The notes under the pieces: generated by a model
Told to the model about the DNA's origin: nothing
The model's database searches: none
Seen by the model: only the letters and a program-made list of their open reading frames with translations
From: Symsagittifera roscoffensis
Taxonomy: Eukaryota > Xenacoelomorpha > Acoela > Convolutidae
NCBI RefSeq assembly: GCF_963678635.1
Contig: NC_087063.1
Location: 75,353,617-75,417,616, forward strand
Direction of reading: 5' to 3'
Length of the DNA: 64,000 bases
In this document: positions 28,698 to 39,084 of the stretch, piece after piece
Numbering within the stretch: the stretch's first letter is position 1
Layout of the letters: the number at the start of each line of letters is the position of its first letter
Program-made: the position numbers and the translations under genes

Positions 28698-29622
28698 TGT
28701 CTCAGATTTGGCGAAAAATTACATGACAAAAATCAAAATTGTCTTGAATAAAAATCACCCCAAGCATAAACATTCTGTTATTTTCTCCAAAAAAGGCAAT
28801 TTCGAACTTAAATGTATAAAAAATTTCAAATGAAAAACGCGAATCTTCAGATTTTTTGGCATTCAACGCTGTGCTTGTATAGAAGGAATGCTCAGTTGGA
28901 AAAGGTTTCAGACAAAGTCAAAGCCGCCCAGTTACTTGAAAAATTCTGGGCACAACATTTTGCGTGACGGTTTGTGAAAAAGTTATTGAAAGCCAAGGAG
29001 GTTGTTTGAAAAATTTAATAGAACTACTTATTTTTGAAGACATTTTGCAACCGACAAAATAGTGTTGCTTTGTGCTCAAAAAAAATATTTCAAAAGCGAC
29101 CACTCCTACAAATGTTATGGTGTTTTGTGTTCGGTTTGTTTGTCTTTTAATGCGTTTTTATTTTGTCTTTAAAAGCGTAAACGCAAATTAAAACACACCA
29201 AAAAATGACCCAAAATGAAACCAGCACATTGATTTTATTGAAAGTCAGAAAAGAAAGAGGATCATAAAACAAAGCTGAAAAAAATCAAATTTTGTGATGC
29301 TTATTTTCTACACAGAGGCAAAGTAGAGCTATGTACCACTTGCGTTACAACGAAAGACTTGTTAATCACGAAACCCACTTCGGTGAAAAAAAAATTGAAA
29401 ACAAAATCTCTCTTAAGTTTTATGTCCCAATTTGCCTCAAAAGAATTTCATTCTAATAAAAACACGAGAATAACAAATGCTAGCTTAAGATAGCAAAACT
29501 TAAAATTACCAAGAAGTGAAAAATCCAGTAGGTTAGGGTAGACACCCATTGATCCGATAAGAAAATAGTTTCGTACAGCTTGAGCAATAGAAATTTAGAA
29601 TTAATATGTTTTAGATTGAAAA
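28698..29622. other. AT-rich host DNA, no gene seen
   Basis: No open frame or RNA gene could be supported. The sequence near 29520-29570 (ACACCCATTGATCCGATAAG) resembles the repeat family seen at 22-25.5 kb. CGTAT at 29623-29627 is the left target duplication of element B. Confidence 0.5.
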
Positions 29623-29627
29623 CGTAT

Positions 29628-29828
29628 TAATAAACTGTTCTAATTCTAGTGTCTATGTACAAGGTATGTACATAAGCTTAAGTGTTAAAACGTTAAAAGG
29701 AAGTATTTGAATTAAGACGTTAAAAAGGACAACTGAACTTCCGTTCATATCGACTGATGGTCGTAACTAAACTGGTATTAATTAAAATACCGAAGGTCAT
29801 TATAACAAACTAAAAACAAATCACAACA
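29628..29828 (-). repeat. 3' LTR of element B
   Basis: A 201-base repeat matching 59050-59250 with about three differences. On the sense strand it is preceded by a purine-rich tract ending GGCGGGAAA (complement of 29829 onwards), the expected plus-strand primer. Confidence 0.92.
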
Positions 29829-30167
29829 TTTCCCGCCGGGAAAAAAAATGAAACTACAAACTAACTATATAACTCTATACACACCCTTTTTCCCCCTCAG
29901 AAGATGGAAGAAATTTTACAAACTGCGCCCAGAGGGTAAATATACAGCGGCAAAATAAAATCCACAAATTGAAAGAGAATGTAGCAATGTACAGGGTGTC
30001 TATACAGAATTACAATTTTTTTTTTACAGAATACGGTAACTAACTAAGTAAAACTAATCCACAACATGTACATTAACATGTACAATTGTATCTACAGGTA
30101 AAATTAAAAAGTCCGGCGAAAATATAGATTATAAAATTGTTTTGATAAGTTTGGTTTGATATGACGA
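29829..30167 (-). other. Element B 3' untranslated region
   Basis: About 340 bases between the integrase-tail stop and the 3' LTR. AT-rich, no ORF. It ends in the polypurine tract next to the LTR. Confidence 0.6.
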
Positions 30168-31939
30168 TTATAAGAATTGTTCCTCGAACTCATCCAGTTT
30201 AGCTCTCACATCTGAATCTATAGTTGATGAGATCTCGCTGTAGTTATCCATCTCTAATGAAGAGTCTTTCGAGGTCGGGTCAGATAAATTGGTGGTCGAA
30301 GAATTTTCTAGAAGTTGGGTCTTCGTAGTTGATGCCGCAAGTTTGCCCGTCGGGAGGGAGTTTCTTGAAGACCATGTCAAAGTAGTTTCTGCGACTAAGA
30401 TCTGTCTAGGGGGTGCCTCCGCTAATGGAGTCAGAAGATCCGAAGGAGAGTTGACAGAGAAAGTAGACAATTCCGGTGCCTGCGAGAATACACACGTTAT
30501 CGCCCCTTGGTCATCTTTCTCTTGCACCACGTCGATAAATCGTCGTTTTCCGTAAAACTGTGGGGGGCCCACATTTCTACGTGGTCTGGAGTTTCTGGTC
30601 TTTGGAGTCACACTGGTGGTCTGTTCCGGAATACTGTCTATAATAATAGGGTTATCCTGAGATCCTTCGCTAGTATTCGCGTGGTGTATGACTACAATCT
30701 CCCGTGGGTCGTTGTTTGCTGACCCTTCTGAGCTCGAAGGTGGGGTTTCGGCATGACCTGTAATACTTAAGCCCTGATTAGTCTCGGAGTAGGGGTTTTG
30801 GGGTACGTTATTATTGGTCACATCGTCAAAGTAATCCTCGATTATCCCGTCCCACGAATCTAGGTTTAAGGAAGATGAACCTGAAGAAAGTTTAGGAGCG
30901 TCTTGAGTGGCCGAGCTCGCAGTCGGTGCGCTAGTCCCTGGACTGATAATCTCCGTTCTCGGGGTGCCTTGTCTCGAATGGACAGCTGATGATGTTCCAG
31001 TTTTCTTCGGTGGGGAGAGTTTCCTTTTCCCAGCTAAACTCGAATGAATATGAGTATTATGCCCAGTGGGTGTCTGATTAACTATTATCTTTTTGGGCCC
31101 CGGGAGTATTTTTCCTTTTATAGCTAGATCCGATTTACGTAAAACGTGGCCATTGTCGAGGGTAACAGTGTGCTCTGAAGAATCGATTATATCCTTCTTA
31201 ACTAGATTAAAGTAAGGATCCCCATTTTTTCTGTTAGACGCCTTTCTATATAAATTACCTCCCGTTACTGCTTTTCTTTTTCCCAGTGGATCTAACGTTC
31301 GGGTATTGTCGTCCGTGTTTGTGCGAAGTCTGAATGTCCTAGATAATGGCAAGTTTTCTTCTGGGTCCGAAGTGCTGTCCCTTTCCTCGTCCAGATAGCC
31401 ATCCTCTGCCCCGTCGTGTAGTTCCCAGTTGGTAGCCCGCTCTTTTGACAAGATAGCCTTTCCTTTATCTAAATGTTCAATTTTGGACATGAGATTTTTC
31501 CACCTAGTGTTCGCTACTCTATTAAAGTGCTTTTCAAACGGGGTACAGCCGATCGCCGTTTGCTTTGAGATTCTCAGATTCCAGATGATTTTCTCGATCG
31601 AATCGTTTAGAGATGGTTTCGGTATTTCGTATGACATTGCCAGTAATTTCGATTTGATTGTGTGCACAAGTTTTTCCACTAGCCCGTTGGATCTGTGGTC
31701 TCCGACCGTGCAGTAGATGATTTCTATATTAAATTTATCGCAGAAGTTTTTGAAATCGTGTGAAAGAAAGCATGACCCATGGTCGACTCTAATTTTTCTT
31801 GGGAAACCGTGAAGATGACAGTAATCGTTTAGGAATGAAATTACGTTTCTTGTAGAGGTGTTATTTACAATCTTGGCCGAAGGGAACTTAGTGTAGCGGT
31901 CGATACACAGTAAAATATATTTGTTGTTACCCCAACTAG
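30168..31939 (-). CDS. Element B integrase C-terminal part and Ser/Thr-rich tail (separated by element C)
   Basis: The B-derived frame starts at 31939; codons upstream of that belong to the C LTR. It begins inside the integrase core (WGNNKYILLCIDRYTKFPSA). The second catalytic Asp is in RVDHGSCF, with His where Asn is usual in the D-N-G motif, and the Glu is in RSNGLVEKL. After the core comes a C-terminal region of about 400 residues, rich in Ser, Thr, Pro and acidic residues, ending in an acidic segment DEFEEQFL. No GPY/F module was obvious. The piece is separated from the rest of Pol by 23 kb of element C, so B cannot make an intact integrase. Confidence 0.88.
31842..31939. repeat. Left copy of a 98-bp direct repeat at the C insertion
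   Basis: Identical to 54937-55034. It is integrase-coding sequence of element B, present once on each side of element C. It is far longer than the 4-6 bases that integrase normally duplicates. Confidence 0.9.
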
Positions 31940-32838
31940 TGTGCCAGTCGGTCATGTCTAGGGGTTTGACCTTGAGAAATACGCAATTTTGAAGTGAAAT
32001 TTTAATTTTAAAAAATTCGAATTGAGCATGTCATGCTCAATTTTCTCGAACCAACTGAAAAGTGAAAAAGTCAGAGATCAGAACACCCGAATTAACAATT
32101 GCGGGAAACTACTCAAGAAAAAGGCAGGAAATTGCTGTTCGCAATTTCTCGACACGAAATATCAAGAGAGTAGAGCTGTCTTATCTCGAAAACAGGAGAA
32201 AACAACATTGACTTGAGAAAGGATCACTATTCGAATGGAATAGTGTGGACCTTCAATGGAATAGAGGACAGCTCGAGTGTCCTAATGGTCCAAACGAAAA
32301 CTTCAATTCTTGAGACAGAACTTACTTTCGTTATTGAAACTAATTGGCCTTAAAACTTATTTAGTTATATTAGTTAATTCTCAAGCTGCTCATCTTTAAC
32401 TTACTCCTCATACTCAAGTGCGTCGATATGTAAGTTCCAATTTAAATTTCTCGAGTGTATTTTATGATAGTTATGTTGAGATAAGGCGAGTTTTAGGTTG
32501 ATCCATCTGAAATGGATCAAAGTTCCACTGTCCAATAAAAAGTAACTAAGCGGATTGTTCCGACCCGGTTTTTAACGGCGTTCATGTATTTTGGGTATTC
32601 CGAGACCTAAGTATGGGGACGTTTTTATTTCTAGAGTGGGGGGGTATTTTGGTAGTGGCCTTTAAGCTGTAATGGGTTCTAGTCTCATGTCGCAAGCGAA
32701 CCGAATTGGCTCCGACCGTTCTTGAGGCGGAAAAACACAAGAGATAGTGTCCCTGACTCTTGAGCCAATGGTTATAGGGCCTATTTTTCTTGAGCCTCAT
32801 ATGTGACTAAAGTAGGCGACTGTTACATAGTGTTTTTA
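31940..32838 (+). repeat. 5' LTR of element C
   Basis: An 899-base repeat starting TGTGCCAG and ending TTTTTA. It carries nine copies of CTTGAG or CTCAAG (31971, 32112, 32212, 32309, 32380, 32413, 32721, 32759, 32789), about twenty times the chance expectation. It should contain the promoter of the element. Small ORFs that recur at the same place in both LTRs are not supported as genes. Confidence 0.93.
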
Positions 32839-32888
32839 TGGCGCTCCTGGGTGTTTTTACGACATCATGACTACGGAGTCGAACCCAC
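32837..32888 (+). other. Element C primer-binding site, possibly bipartite
   Basis: TGGCGCTCC right after the LTR would pair with a tRNA 3' end ...GGAGCGCCA. About 30 bases further, GGAGTCGAACCCAC (32875-32888) reads like the complement of a tRNA T-arm (GTGGGTTCGACTCC). Two-part tRNA contacts are known in Ty1 and Ty3. The tRNA is not identified. Confidence 0.5.
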
Positions 32889-34327
32889 TTGACACAGCTC
32901 CGGGCTACATGCCCATTCTAGAGTACCGGTGGTACGGTTCAGCGGGAACGTGTAAACCTCCCGGTTGTACCGTGATAGCTTTTTAAGAAAACTCAAGAAA
33001 ACTTCCTGGTACGCTCTCCGAACGAGGCTTAGCTAACCGAGTAAAGGGGGGCAACTAGGGGGACAAAAACACGAGCAAAAAAGGAAAACAAATAGGAACA
33101 AAAACTATAAAACGAAAAAAGACAGTGACTTTGATACCAAATTAGTTGGATCGAACCTTTGTATTAATTAAATAGTATACACATACTGTTTTACAAGACC
33201 GATCGTTTCGATCAATCTAGCAATTTAAACCAGTAACCTTGGTAAGGTGCCCGAGTGGGGGGCGTTGTTAAGGGTTTTTAGATAGATTGCGACCCAACCG
33301 GACCACTAGGAGACTTGACTGGAAAGGGTGACCAGTCGAGTGGGAAAGAGGTTCACGAGGATCGAAACGGAACACCAGGAGACTTGATTGGAAGAGGTGA
33401 CCAGTCGAGTGGGAAAGTGGGTCAGCTGTCAAGGGCAGAACAGAGACAACCAGCACAGGGCCACCACAAGAGGACGCACAAGGGTGTTCTCAAGTCGGAC
33501 AACGGGTATCGTTAGAATCCACATCACATTATAAGAAATAAGTGTAAAATTGGATAGGCGGAGTCCCATCGTTTTGAGGCAGTTTTTACTCAAGCAGACC
33601 TGGAAACAGGTCTACGGTTTTCTCAAGAGAGGTTTAGCACCCGGCGCTTAAGGGATTTTTCGGCTTAAGAGGGGGGCTAAACAGGGGGGAGGTTAGCAGG
33701 GGGGCTGGCTAGGTTAGAGGTTGGCAGTTGTAAATTGTAAAAAGGGGGGAACTAGAGTAACTAAATAATCGACATCGTTGATTCAGTTACATTAGCCATC
33801 AACACGCGTGGTAACAATAGGTGGATATCCAGAATTTATCTCGAGTTAAGATTGGTACGCTGGTTGGATCGGTAGGGGGGATCGGATATAGACAGTTTTC
33901 GTGACACCTCATAAGACAACTAGTGGGGGGAGGAAAACGCGTGGCAATTAGGTACCAGACATTTTTTTTTGAAAGAAAGTTGACATTTGTCTCCTTTGAA
34001 TTTTAGGTGGGTTGATTACTCTGTTTTGTTATTTTTCTGGTATAAAATTTTATTTTTTATATACATTGTTGCATTGTGGGAAAAATTTGCGATTGGTTTT
34101 CAATACAAACAGGTGATCACAAGATACCTGCACACAAGTTTTGGCTCCCAATTGCTGGGAACATTCAAAAAGAGGTAACTAAAAAAGGGGGGGCCAGATT
34201 TGGCAACCAAGAGAGGGTTTTTGGGAAAATTTTCACTAGAGCTTGAGTGGTGGTACAAGGTATAGACAACCAAGAGGTCCCTACAACGAAGAAGAAAGAA
34301 ATCCTACATCCAGACACTCAGTGACGA

Positions 34328-34575
34328 GTCTTGGGACAGTACCGAACTAGTCTAGGGACATTGCAGTCTGGGGACGGTCTTGGAGCAACACGGTCTTGGG
34401 ACAGTGCAACTTTGGGGCAGTCTTGGACCAGAGCAGTCTTGGTACGAAGCAGTCTTGGGACAGTACCGAACTAGTCTAGGGACATTGCAGTCTGGGGACG
34501 GTCTTGGAGCAACACGGTCTTGGGACAGTGCAACTTTGGGGCAGTCTTGGACCAGAGCAGTCTTGGTACGAAGCG
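34328..34575 (+). repeat. Two tandem copies of a 124-bp repeat
   Basis: 34328-34451 and 34452-34575 are nearly identical. Each is itself made of degenerate GTCTTGG / GTCTGGG / GTCTAGG modules, so it looks like a diverged higher-order form of the adjacent minisatellite. Confidence 0.9.
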
Positions 34576-35163
34576 GTCTTGGGACGTTAGTCTTGGGACA
34601 TTGGTCTTGGGACATTGGTCTTGGGCCATTAGTCTTGGGACATTAGTCTTGGGCCATTGGTCTTGGGACGTTAGTCTTGGGACATTGGTCTTGGGCCATT
34701 GGTCTTGGGACATTAGTCTTGGGCCATTGGTCTTGGGACATTAGTCTTGGGCCATTGGTCTTGGGACGTTAGTCTTGGGACATTGGTCTTGGGCCATTGG
34801 TCTTGGGACGTTAGTCTTGGGACATTAGTCTTGGGCCATTGGTCTTGGGACGTTAGTCGTGGGACATTGGTCTTGGGACGTTAGTCTTGGGACATTGGTC
34901 TTGGGACGTTAGTCTTGGGACATTGGTCTTGGGCCATTGGTCTTGGGACATTAGTCTTGGGCCATTGGTCTTGGGACATTAGTCTTGGGACGTTAGTCTT
35001 GGGACGTTGGTCTTGGGACGTTAGTCTTGGGCCATTGGTCTTGGGACGTTAGTCTTGGGACATTAGTCTTGGGCCATTGGTCTTGGGACGTTAGTCTTGG
35101 GACGTTGGTCTTGGGCCATTGGTCTTGGGACGTTAGTCTTGGGACGTTGGTCTTGGGACGCTG
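34576..35163 (+). repeat. Minisatellite, 14 bp x 42
   Basis: 588 bases of head-to-tail units of 14 bases, GTCTTGGGACATTA with variants ending GACGTTA, GACATTG, GCCATTA or GCCATTG. The unit length is not a multiple of three, yet the array is open in several frames on both strands; the resulting peptides are artefacts. It lies in the untranslated leader of element C, just before gag. Confidence 0.95.
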
Positions 35164-35469
35164 GTCTAAAGGTACCAACGAGAAGTACTGGGACAACGCT
35201 GAACGGTCTTGGGACGGTAAAGAGAAAGCCTTGGAACAACATTAGGAAGGGGGTACTACAAAAGTAATAGGTTAGGTTGAAGCACCAAGTATAACAACAC
35301 GTTCAACACGTTCCCTATCCTAACCGAACTCGAAAGAGCTTACAAGAGTTCAAGAAAAACGGTTTTTAGCGAATTGTTAATTTCTTTTTCCTTGGAATTT
35401 TTAAAAAACCCTAGAATAGAATCGTGTATATAATAAAATTGTAAATAAAAGCAGTTGTAGATAGAAATA

Positions 35470-38400
35470 ATGAGGCGGAGTAGGGTACCGGTGCTCGAAA
35501 AAAGGTCAAGTGGATCGAACACGAAATATAATTCATCGCTGCGCGGAACGACATCAACGGGCCCAAAGATAACAAAGAAGAACTTTTCAGTTAACATGGT
35601 CAGTACGAGGAGTGGCACCGAGAGCAAGACACGAGAAGATGTGGGGGAAAAACAGGTGGAGCCCACAATCGAAATCGACCTAGAGACACCAGACCAGAGC
35701 GTAGATGAAGTGGAGAAGAGGACAACGGAATCCACACCGATGCCCCACGTGGAAGACCAAAGTCAAAAAACCGTGGAGTTTTCACGAATAGACGCATTGG
35801 AAGACACAACAGGCAATACCCGAGAGACGGTGAAAAACGACTCTCAAGTGAAAAAGACATCCTTCACAGACAAGTTTGCAATGATGGTCGGACTCAAATC
35901 GAAGGAAAACGTGACTGAAGAACCAAAAACAGAAAGAGCACGAACATTTGGTACAGTGAGCACGAAGACGACAGAAACCGGCAAGAATGAGGAACAAGCT
36001 AAAGCAGAGGCTACGGCCGAAGAGAAACCCACGGCTGACCTTGAAGAGACTACCATTGAGCTGGGCGATTTGTTGACGAAATTAAATCAGATCGACAAAA
36101 GACTTAAGAACAGTGAAGAAGACAGAGAGGTGATAAGAAAGGAGATAAGATACAACAAGCATGAGTATCTAGACAGTTATTTCAACCTGGCTAAGGCAAC
36201 AGAGGAGAGACTCAAGGAAATGTCAGACAAGGTAGAAGCCACCAATGAAGAACGAGAAAAGAACATCAAAACAGACATGCAACATTTGAAGAACAGATAT
36301 GATGATGTTAACAGCCAATTAGGGAGCCTAGAAAGGAGAATGGACACAATGAGCAGGAGTCAGGCCGAGAGTTCGTGTGCAATACAGGCGAAGTTGGATG
36401 CAATCTTGAGAGGTTCTACTTCACAAGAAAGACCGCCAGCGGATCGTACGCAAGGCACCAGAGTTGACTTTGTAGAACCACAAAGGAACAAACGGCAATC
36501 GACACCGTTGCCCATAACCAGGGATGCAATAAGCATAGCACCGACAGCTGCGAAAACAATAATGAAGAATGGAATGTCGAATACAACGACTGGTCCGGGA
36601 GATGCAACAGCTAACAGCAACACAGGACCGGATGCTATGACATGGGCCAGCACTTGGGAGATGATGAACAGGACCCTAGAGGCCTTCGCCACGAGGAACA
36701 CTGACTCGAGCGATAGGAGAGAGGGAAAAACGAGAAAGACATTCAAGAAGCCAAAGGAATTCAAAGACGACTCCGATGGATGCATTGACACTTGGGTGGA
36801 AGTGATGAGATTACATCTAGAGCAAGATAACTTGAGTGACGAAAGGCAAGCATGTACAGCCATACTGAGCAACTTGGAAGGAACGGCATTAAAATGCGTG
36901 GTCGCAAAGAAGGAGGAAGAACGCGACACTGCGGACAAAATCTTCGAGATATTGCTGAATCGATTCGGGTCAGGCATGAAGGGTCACCAAGCGATGATGC
37001 GATTTGAAAAGAGAAGGCAGAGGGACGACGAGTCAATAGATCGATTCCTAGATGACCTCGAGAGCTTGAGAAGGAGGAGTGACCCAGAGGAGTCGACAAA
37101 CAGACGGAACTTTAGCATTGCCTCGAAGTTCATTGATGGGGTGAAAAGTGATGACTTAAGGACAATGTTAGCAACATACTACACATTGTCGAAGGACAGC
37201 GCACCCACCCCAGAAGAGATGAGACAGAAATCGAGAGAATACATGCTAATGAAACCTAAGAAGTACTCATATTCTGAAAACAGGAACACGCAAGGGGGAA
37301 GTCAACCCCAGAGGTCATCATGGTACAAACCTAGAGATGATATGGATAAGCGCAGGTCATGCGCGAACTGCGGGTCAGCGGATCATCATGTGGCTGACTG
37401 CACAACGTACAAACAAGGTATGAAGAGCCTAGGTTATGCACCGGATGAGGAGGATATGAGTCAGATGGAGGAACAAGAGTACTATAATGGCTTAATCATC
37501 AAGATAGGCGCCAGATGCTTTTTCTGTAACCAGGAGGGGCACTTCAGAATGGATTGTCCCTTGTTCTGGGAAGCGGTCAAGGACCAGAATCACCCCAAAC
37601 ATAAGTTGGCATTAGCGGCGGTGCAGAATCAGCGGAACAGGCAAAACGAGTTCGAATCTAGGAACTTAGGGGCACCAATTACCGAGTTGCCGACGAAGAC
37701 AGTGAAAGCTGTTACACATGTTAGCGGTGCGTTAGAATCCGCAGCCGGAAGCTCTCTGGAGATAAATTATGAGAAAGCGGCGACGGAAGCAATTGCCAAA
37801 GTGAAACAAGATCTGGCAGCGAAAGAAATAGAGCAACGACTAAAGTTGGAGATCGAGAGACAGAATTTTAACGAAGCATTAACCGGAACGAACGTAGTAC
37901 CAGAGGCTAGAACGGGCTCAACAAAGAACGGGAATTGTAACACCGTGAAAATGGTGACAGGTAAACCCTTTGGAATATCGAAAATCGGAGCAAGAATAAT
38001 GTCGATAATCACAGTGGGCGGCCACGAGGTGACTAGAAACTTGAGCGAGCCGAGCGACCAGACGTTAATGCACATTGACGTGTATGCAGACTACTTGAGT
38101 GGAATAAGTCCACAAACTACTTCTAGAGCGCTAAGGACACTACTCACGAGAGGGGGCAGCAAGTCGGTACGTGTTGATAACAGATACACTGAAGCTTATG
38201 GTCCACACGAGGTTATGCTAAACATAGATGGAATCAACATCTATACCAAGACGATGATAACATGCGACGAAGACCTGATTGGACAAATCTATGTAGGGAA
38301 GGAGGAATTGAAGGTAAGATCGATTGGACACTGTGCTATGCTTGAAGAAGATGCAATGCACATCGGAACGGAAGCAGACGTGACAGGGCACGTGTTGGAC

Positions 38401-39084
38401 ATAAGTGGCAAGAAGACTCAGTTACGTGGGTTACTTGACACGGGAGCGGTCTTGAGTGTCATACCAATTGAGACTTGGGAGCGAATGGGCTTCAACAAAG
38501 ATGATTTGATAGACTCGAGAATACGGCTGTCAGCTGCGAACAAAGGGGCCCTTCGGGTGCTAGGCAGGACGCCGATAATAGCCCTCAATTTGGGAGAACG
38601 TAACCTGTGGATGAGCTTTATCGTGGTAGAAAACCTGGATGAATCTGACCAATTCATTTTGGGCAGAGACTTCATCAGGAATTTCGACGTAACGATTGAT
38701 CTAAATAATGCAATGTTCAGGATACGGAACCCGGATAGGAGGTACGCAATCAAACCGGTAAATTTAATAATGGCAAATGAAAACAAAGCACCGGTATTCT
38801 TGAGCAGGAGAGTGAGGCTAAAAGCTAATGAAGCAGCAATCGTGAGCTTGAGGATGAAAAACTACAATGAACTAAGTGACAGTAAGCAAGTATGTATAGT
38901 TCCAAACCCTAATAGTCAAAGTGCTGCTGTTTTAGGAAGATCATTTTCGATAACGAAGAGTGGTCTCTGCGTCAGTGTCTTGTTGAATACCCTTGACATA
39001 CCGATCACGATACAGAGAGGGAGGAAACTGGGATATGCTTTGCCGGTCAAAACTCAATATGAAACGATTGAGAACTTAAAATAA
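35470..39084 (+). CDS. Element C Gag and protease
   Basis: 1,204 codons from the ATG at 35470 to a TAA at 39082-39084. A second in-frame ATG at 35596 begins MVSTRSGTES, the usual start of many gypsy Gag proteins, and may be the true start. Residues 60-195 are acidic and Thr/Glu-rich. About 197-295 is a strong coiled coil. About 423-570 is the capsid-like region (KPKEFKDDSDGCIDTWVEVM, then RFGSGMKGHQAMMRFEKRRQ). Two CCHC zinc knuckles follow (CANCGSADHHVADC near 631 and CFFCNQEGHFRMDC near 683). The retropepsin has its LLDTGA motif near 988-993 and FILGRDF further on. Gag packages the RNA and the protease cuts the polyprotein. The frame after the TAA leads straight into pol. Confidence 0.94.
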   Translation: MRRSRVPVLEKRSSGSNTKYNSSLRGTTSTGPKITKKNFSVNMVSTRSGTESKTREDVGEKQVEPTIEIDLETPDQSVDEVEKRTTESTPMPHVEDQSQKTVEFSRIDALEDTTGNTRETVKNDSQVKKTSFTDKFAMMVGLKSKENVTEEPKTERARTFGTVSTKTTETGKNEEQAKAEATAEEKPTADLEETTIELGDLLTKLNQIDKRLKNSEEDREVIRKEIRYNKHEYLDSYFNLAKATEERLKEMSDKVEATNEEREKNIKTDMQHLKNRYDDVNSQLGSLERRMDTMSRSQAESSCAIQAKLDAILRGSTSQERPPADRTQGTRVDFVEPQRNKRQSTPLPITRDAISIAPTAAKTIMKNGMSNTTTGPGDATANSNTGPDAMTWASTWEMMNRTLEAFATRNTDSSDRREGKTRKTFKKPKEFKDDSDGCIDTWVEVMRLHLEQDNLSDERQACTAILSNLEGTALKCVVAKKEEERDTADKIFEILLNRFGSGMKGHQAMMRFEKRRQRDDESIDRFLDDLESLRRRSDPEESTNRRNFSIASKFIDGVKSDDLRTMLATYYTLSKDSAPTPEEMRQKSREYMLMKPKKYSYSENRNTQGGSQPQRSSWYKPRDDMDKRRSCANCGSADHHVADCTTYKQGMKSLGYAPDEEDMSQMEEQEYYNGLIIKIGARCFFCNQEGHFRMDCPLFWEAVKDQNHPKHKLALAAVQNQRNRQNEFESRNLGAPITELPTKTVKAVTHVSGALESAAGSSLEINYEKAATEAIAKVKQDLAAKEIEQRLKLEIERQNFNEALTGTNVVPEARTGSTKNGNCNTVKMVTGKPFGISKIGARIMSIITVGGHEVTRNLSEPSDQTLMHIDVYADYLSGISPQTTSRALRTLLTRGGSKSVRVDNRYTEAYGPHEVMLNIDGINIYTKTMITCDEDLIGQIYVGKEELKVRSIGHCAMLEEDAMHIGTEADVTGHVLDISGKKTQLRGLLDTGAVLSVIPIETWERMGFNKDDLIDSRIRLSAANKGALRVLGRTPIIALNLGERNLWMSFIVVENLDESDQFILGRDFIRNFDVTIDLNNAMFRIRNPDRRYAIKPVNLIMANENKAPVFLSRRVRLKANEAAIVSLRMKNYNELSDSKQVCIVPNPNSQSAAVLGRSFSITKSGLCVSVLLNTLDIPITIQRGRKLGYALPVKTQYETIENLK

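Larger units (their letters stand above)
32889..35469 (+). other. Element C leader, 2.6 kb, repeat-rich and non-coding
   Basis: No real ORF. It holds a two-copy 69-base repeat at 33308-33445 (AGGAGACTTGA.TGGAA, GACCAGTCGAGTGGGAAAG), a two-copy 124-base repeat and a long 14-base minisatellite, listed separately. CTCAAG/CTTGAG recurs (near 32990, 33495, 33590, 33620 and 34242). Such a long leader suggests structured RNA or internal translation initiation. Confidence 0.7.

Noticed and set aside
32022-32800. Small ORFs in the C LTRs, repeated at 54097-54875
   Set aside because: Identity follows from LTR duplication; no coding signature.
34328-35163. CRISPR-like array
   Set aside because: Units are 14 bp head to tail without unique spacers, in a eukaryotic retroelement leader.
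34352-35245. Several ORFs on both strands across the leader of element C (peptides repeating GTLVLGHWSWD or SQDQWPKTNVPRL)
   Set aside because: They are translations of a 14-bp minisatellite that happens to lack stops; the period is not a multiple of three.
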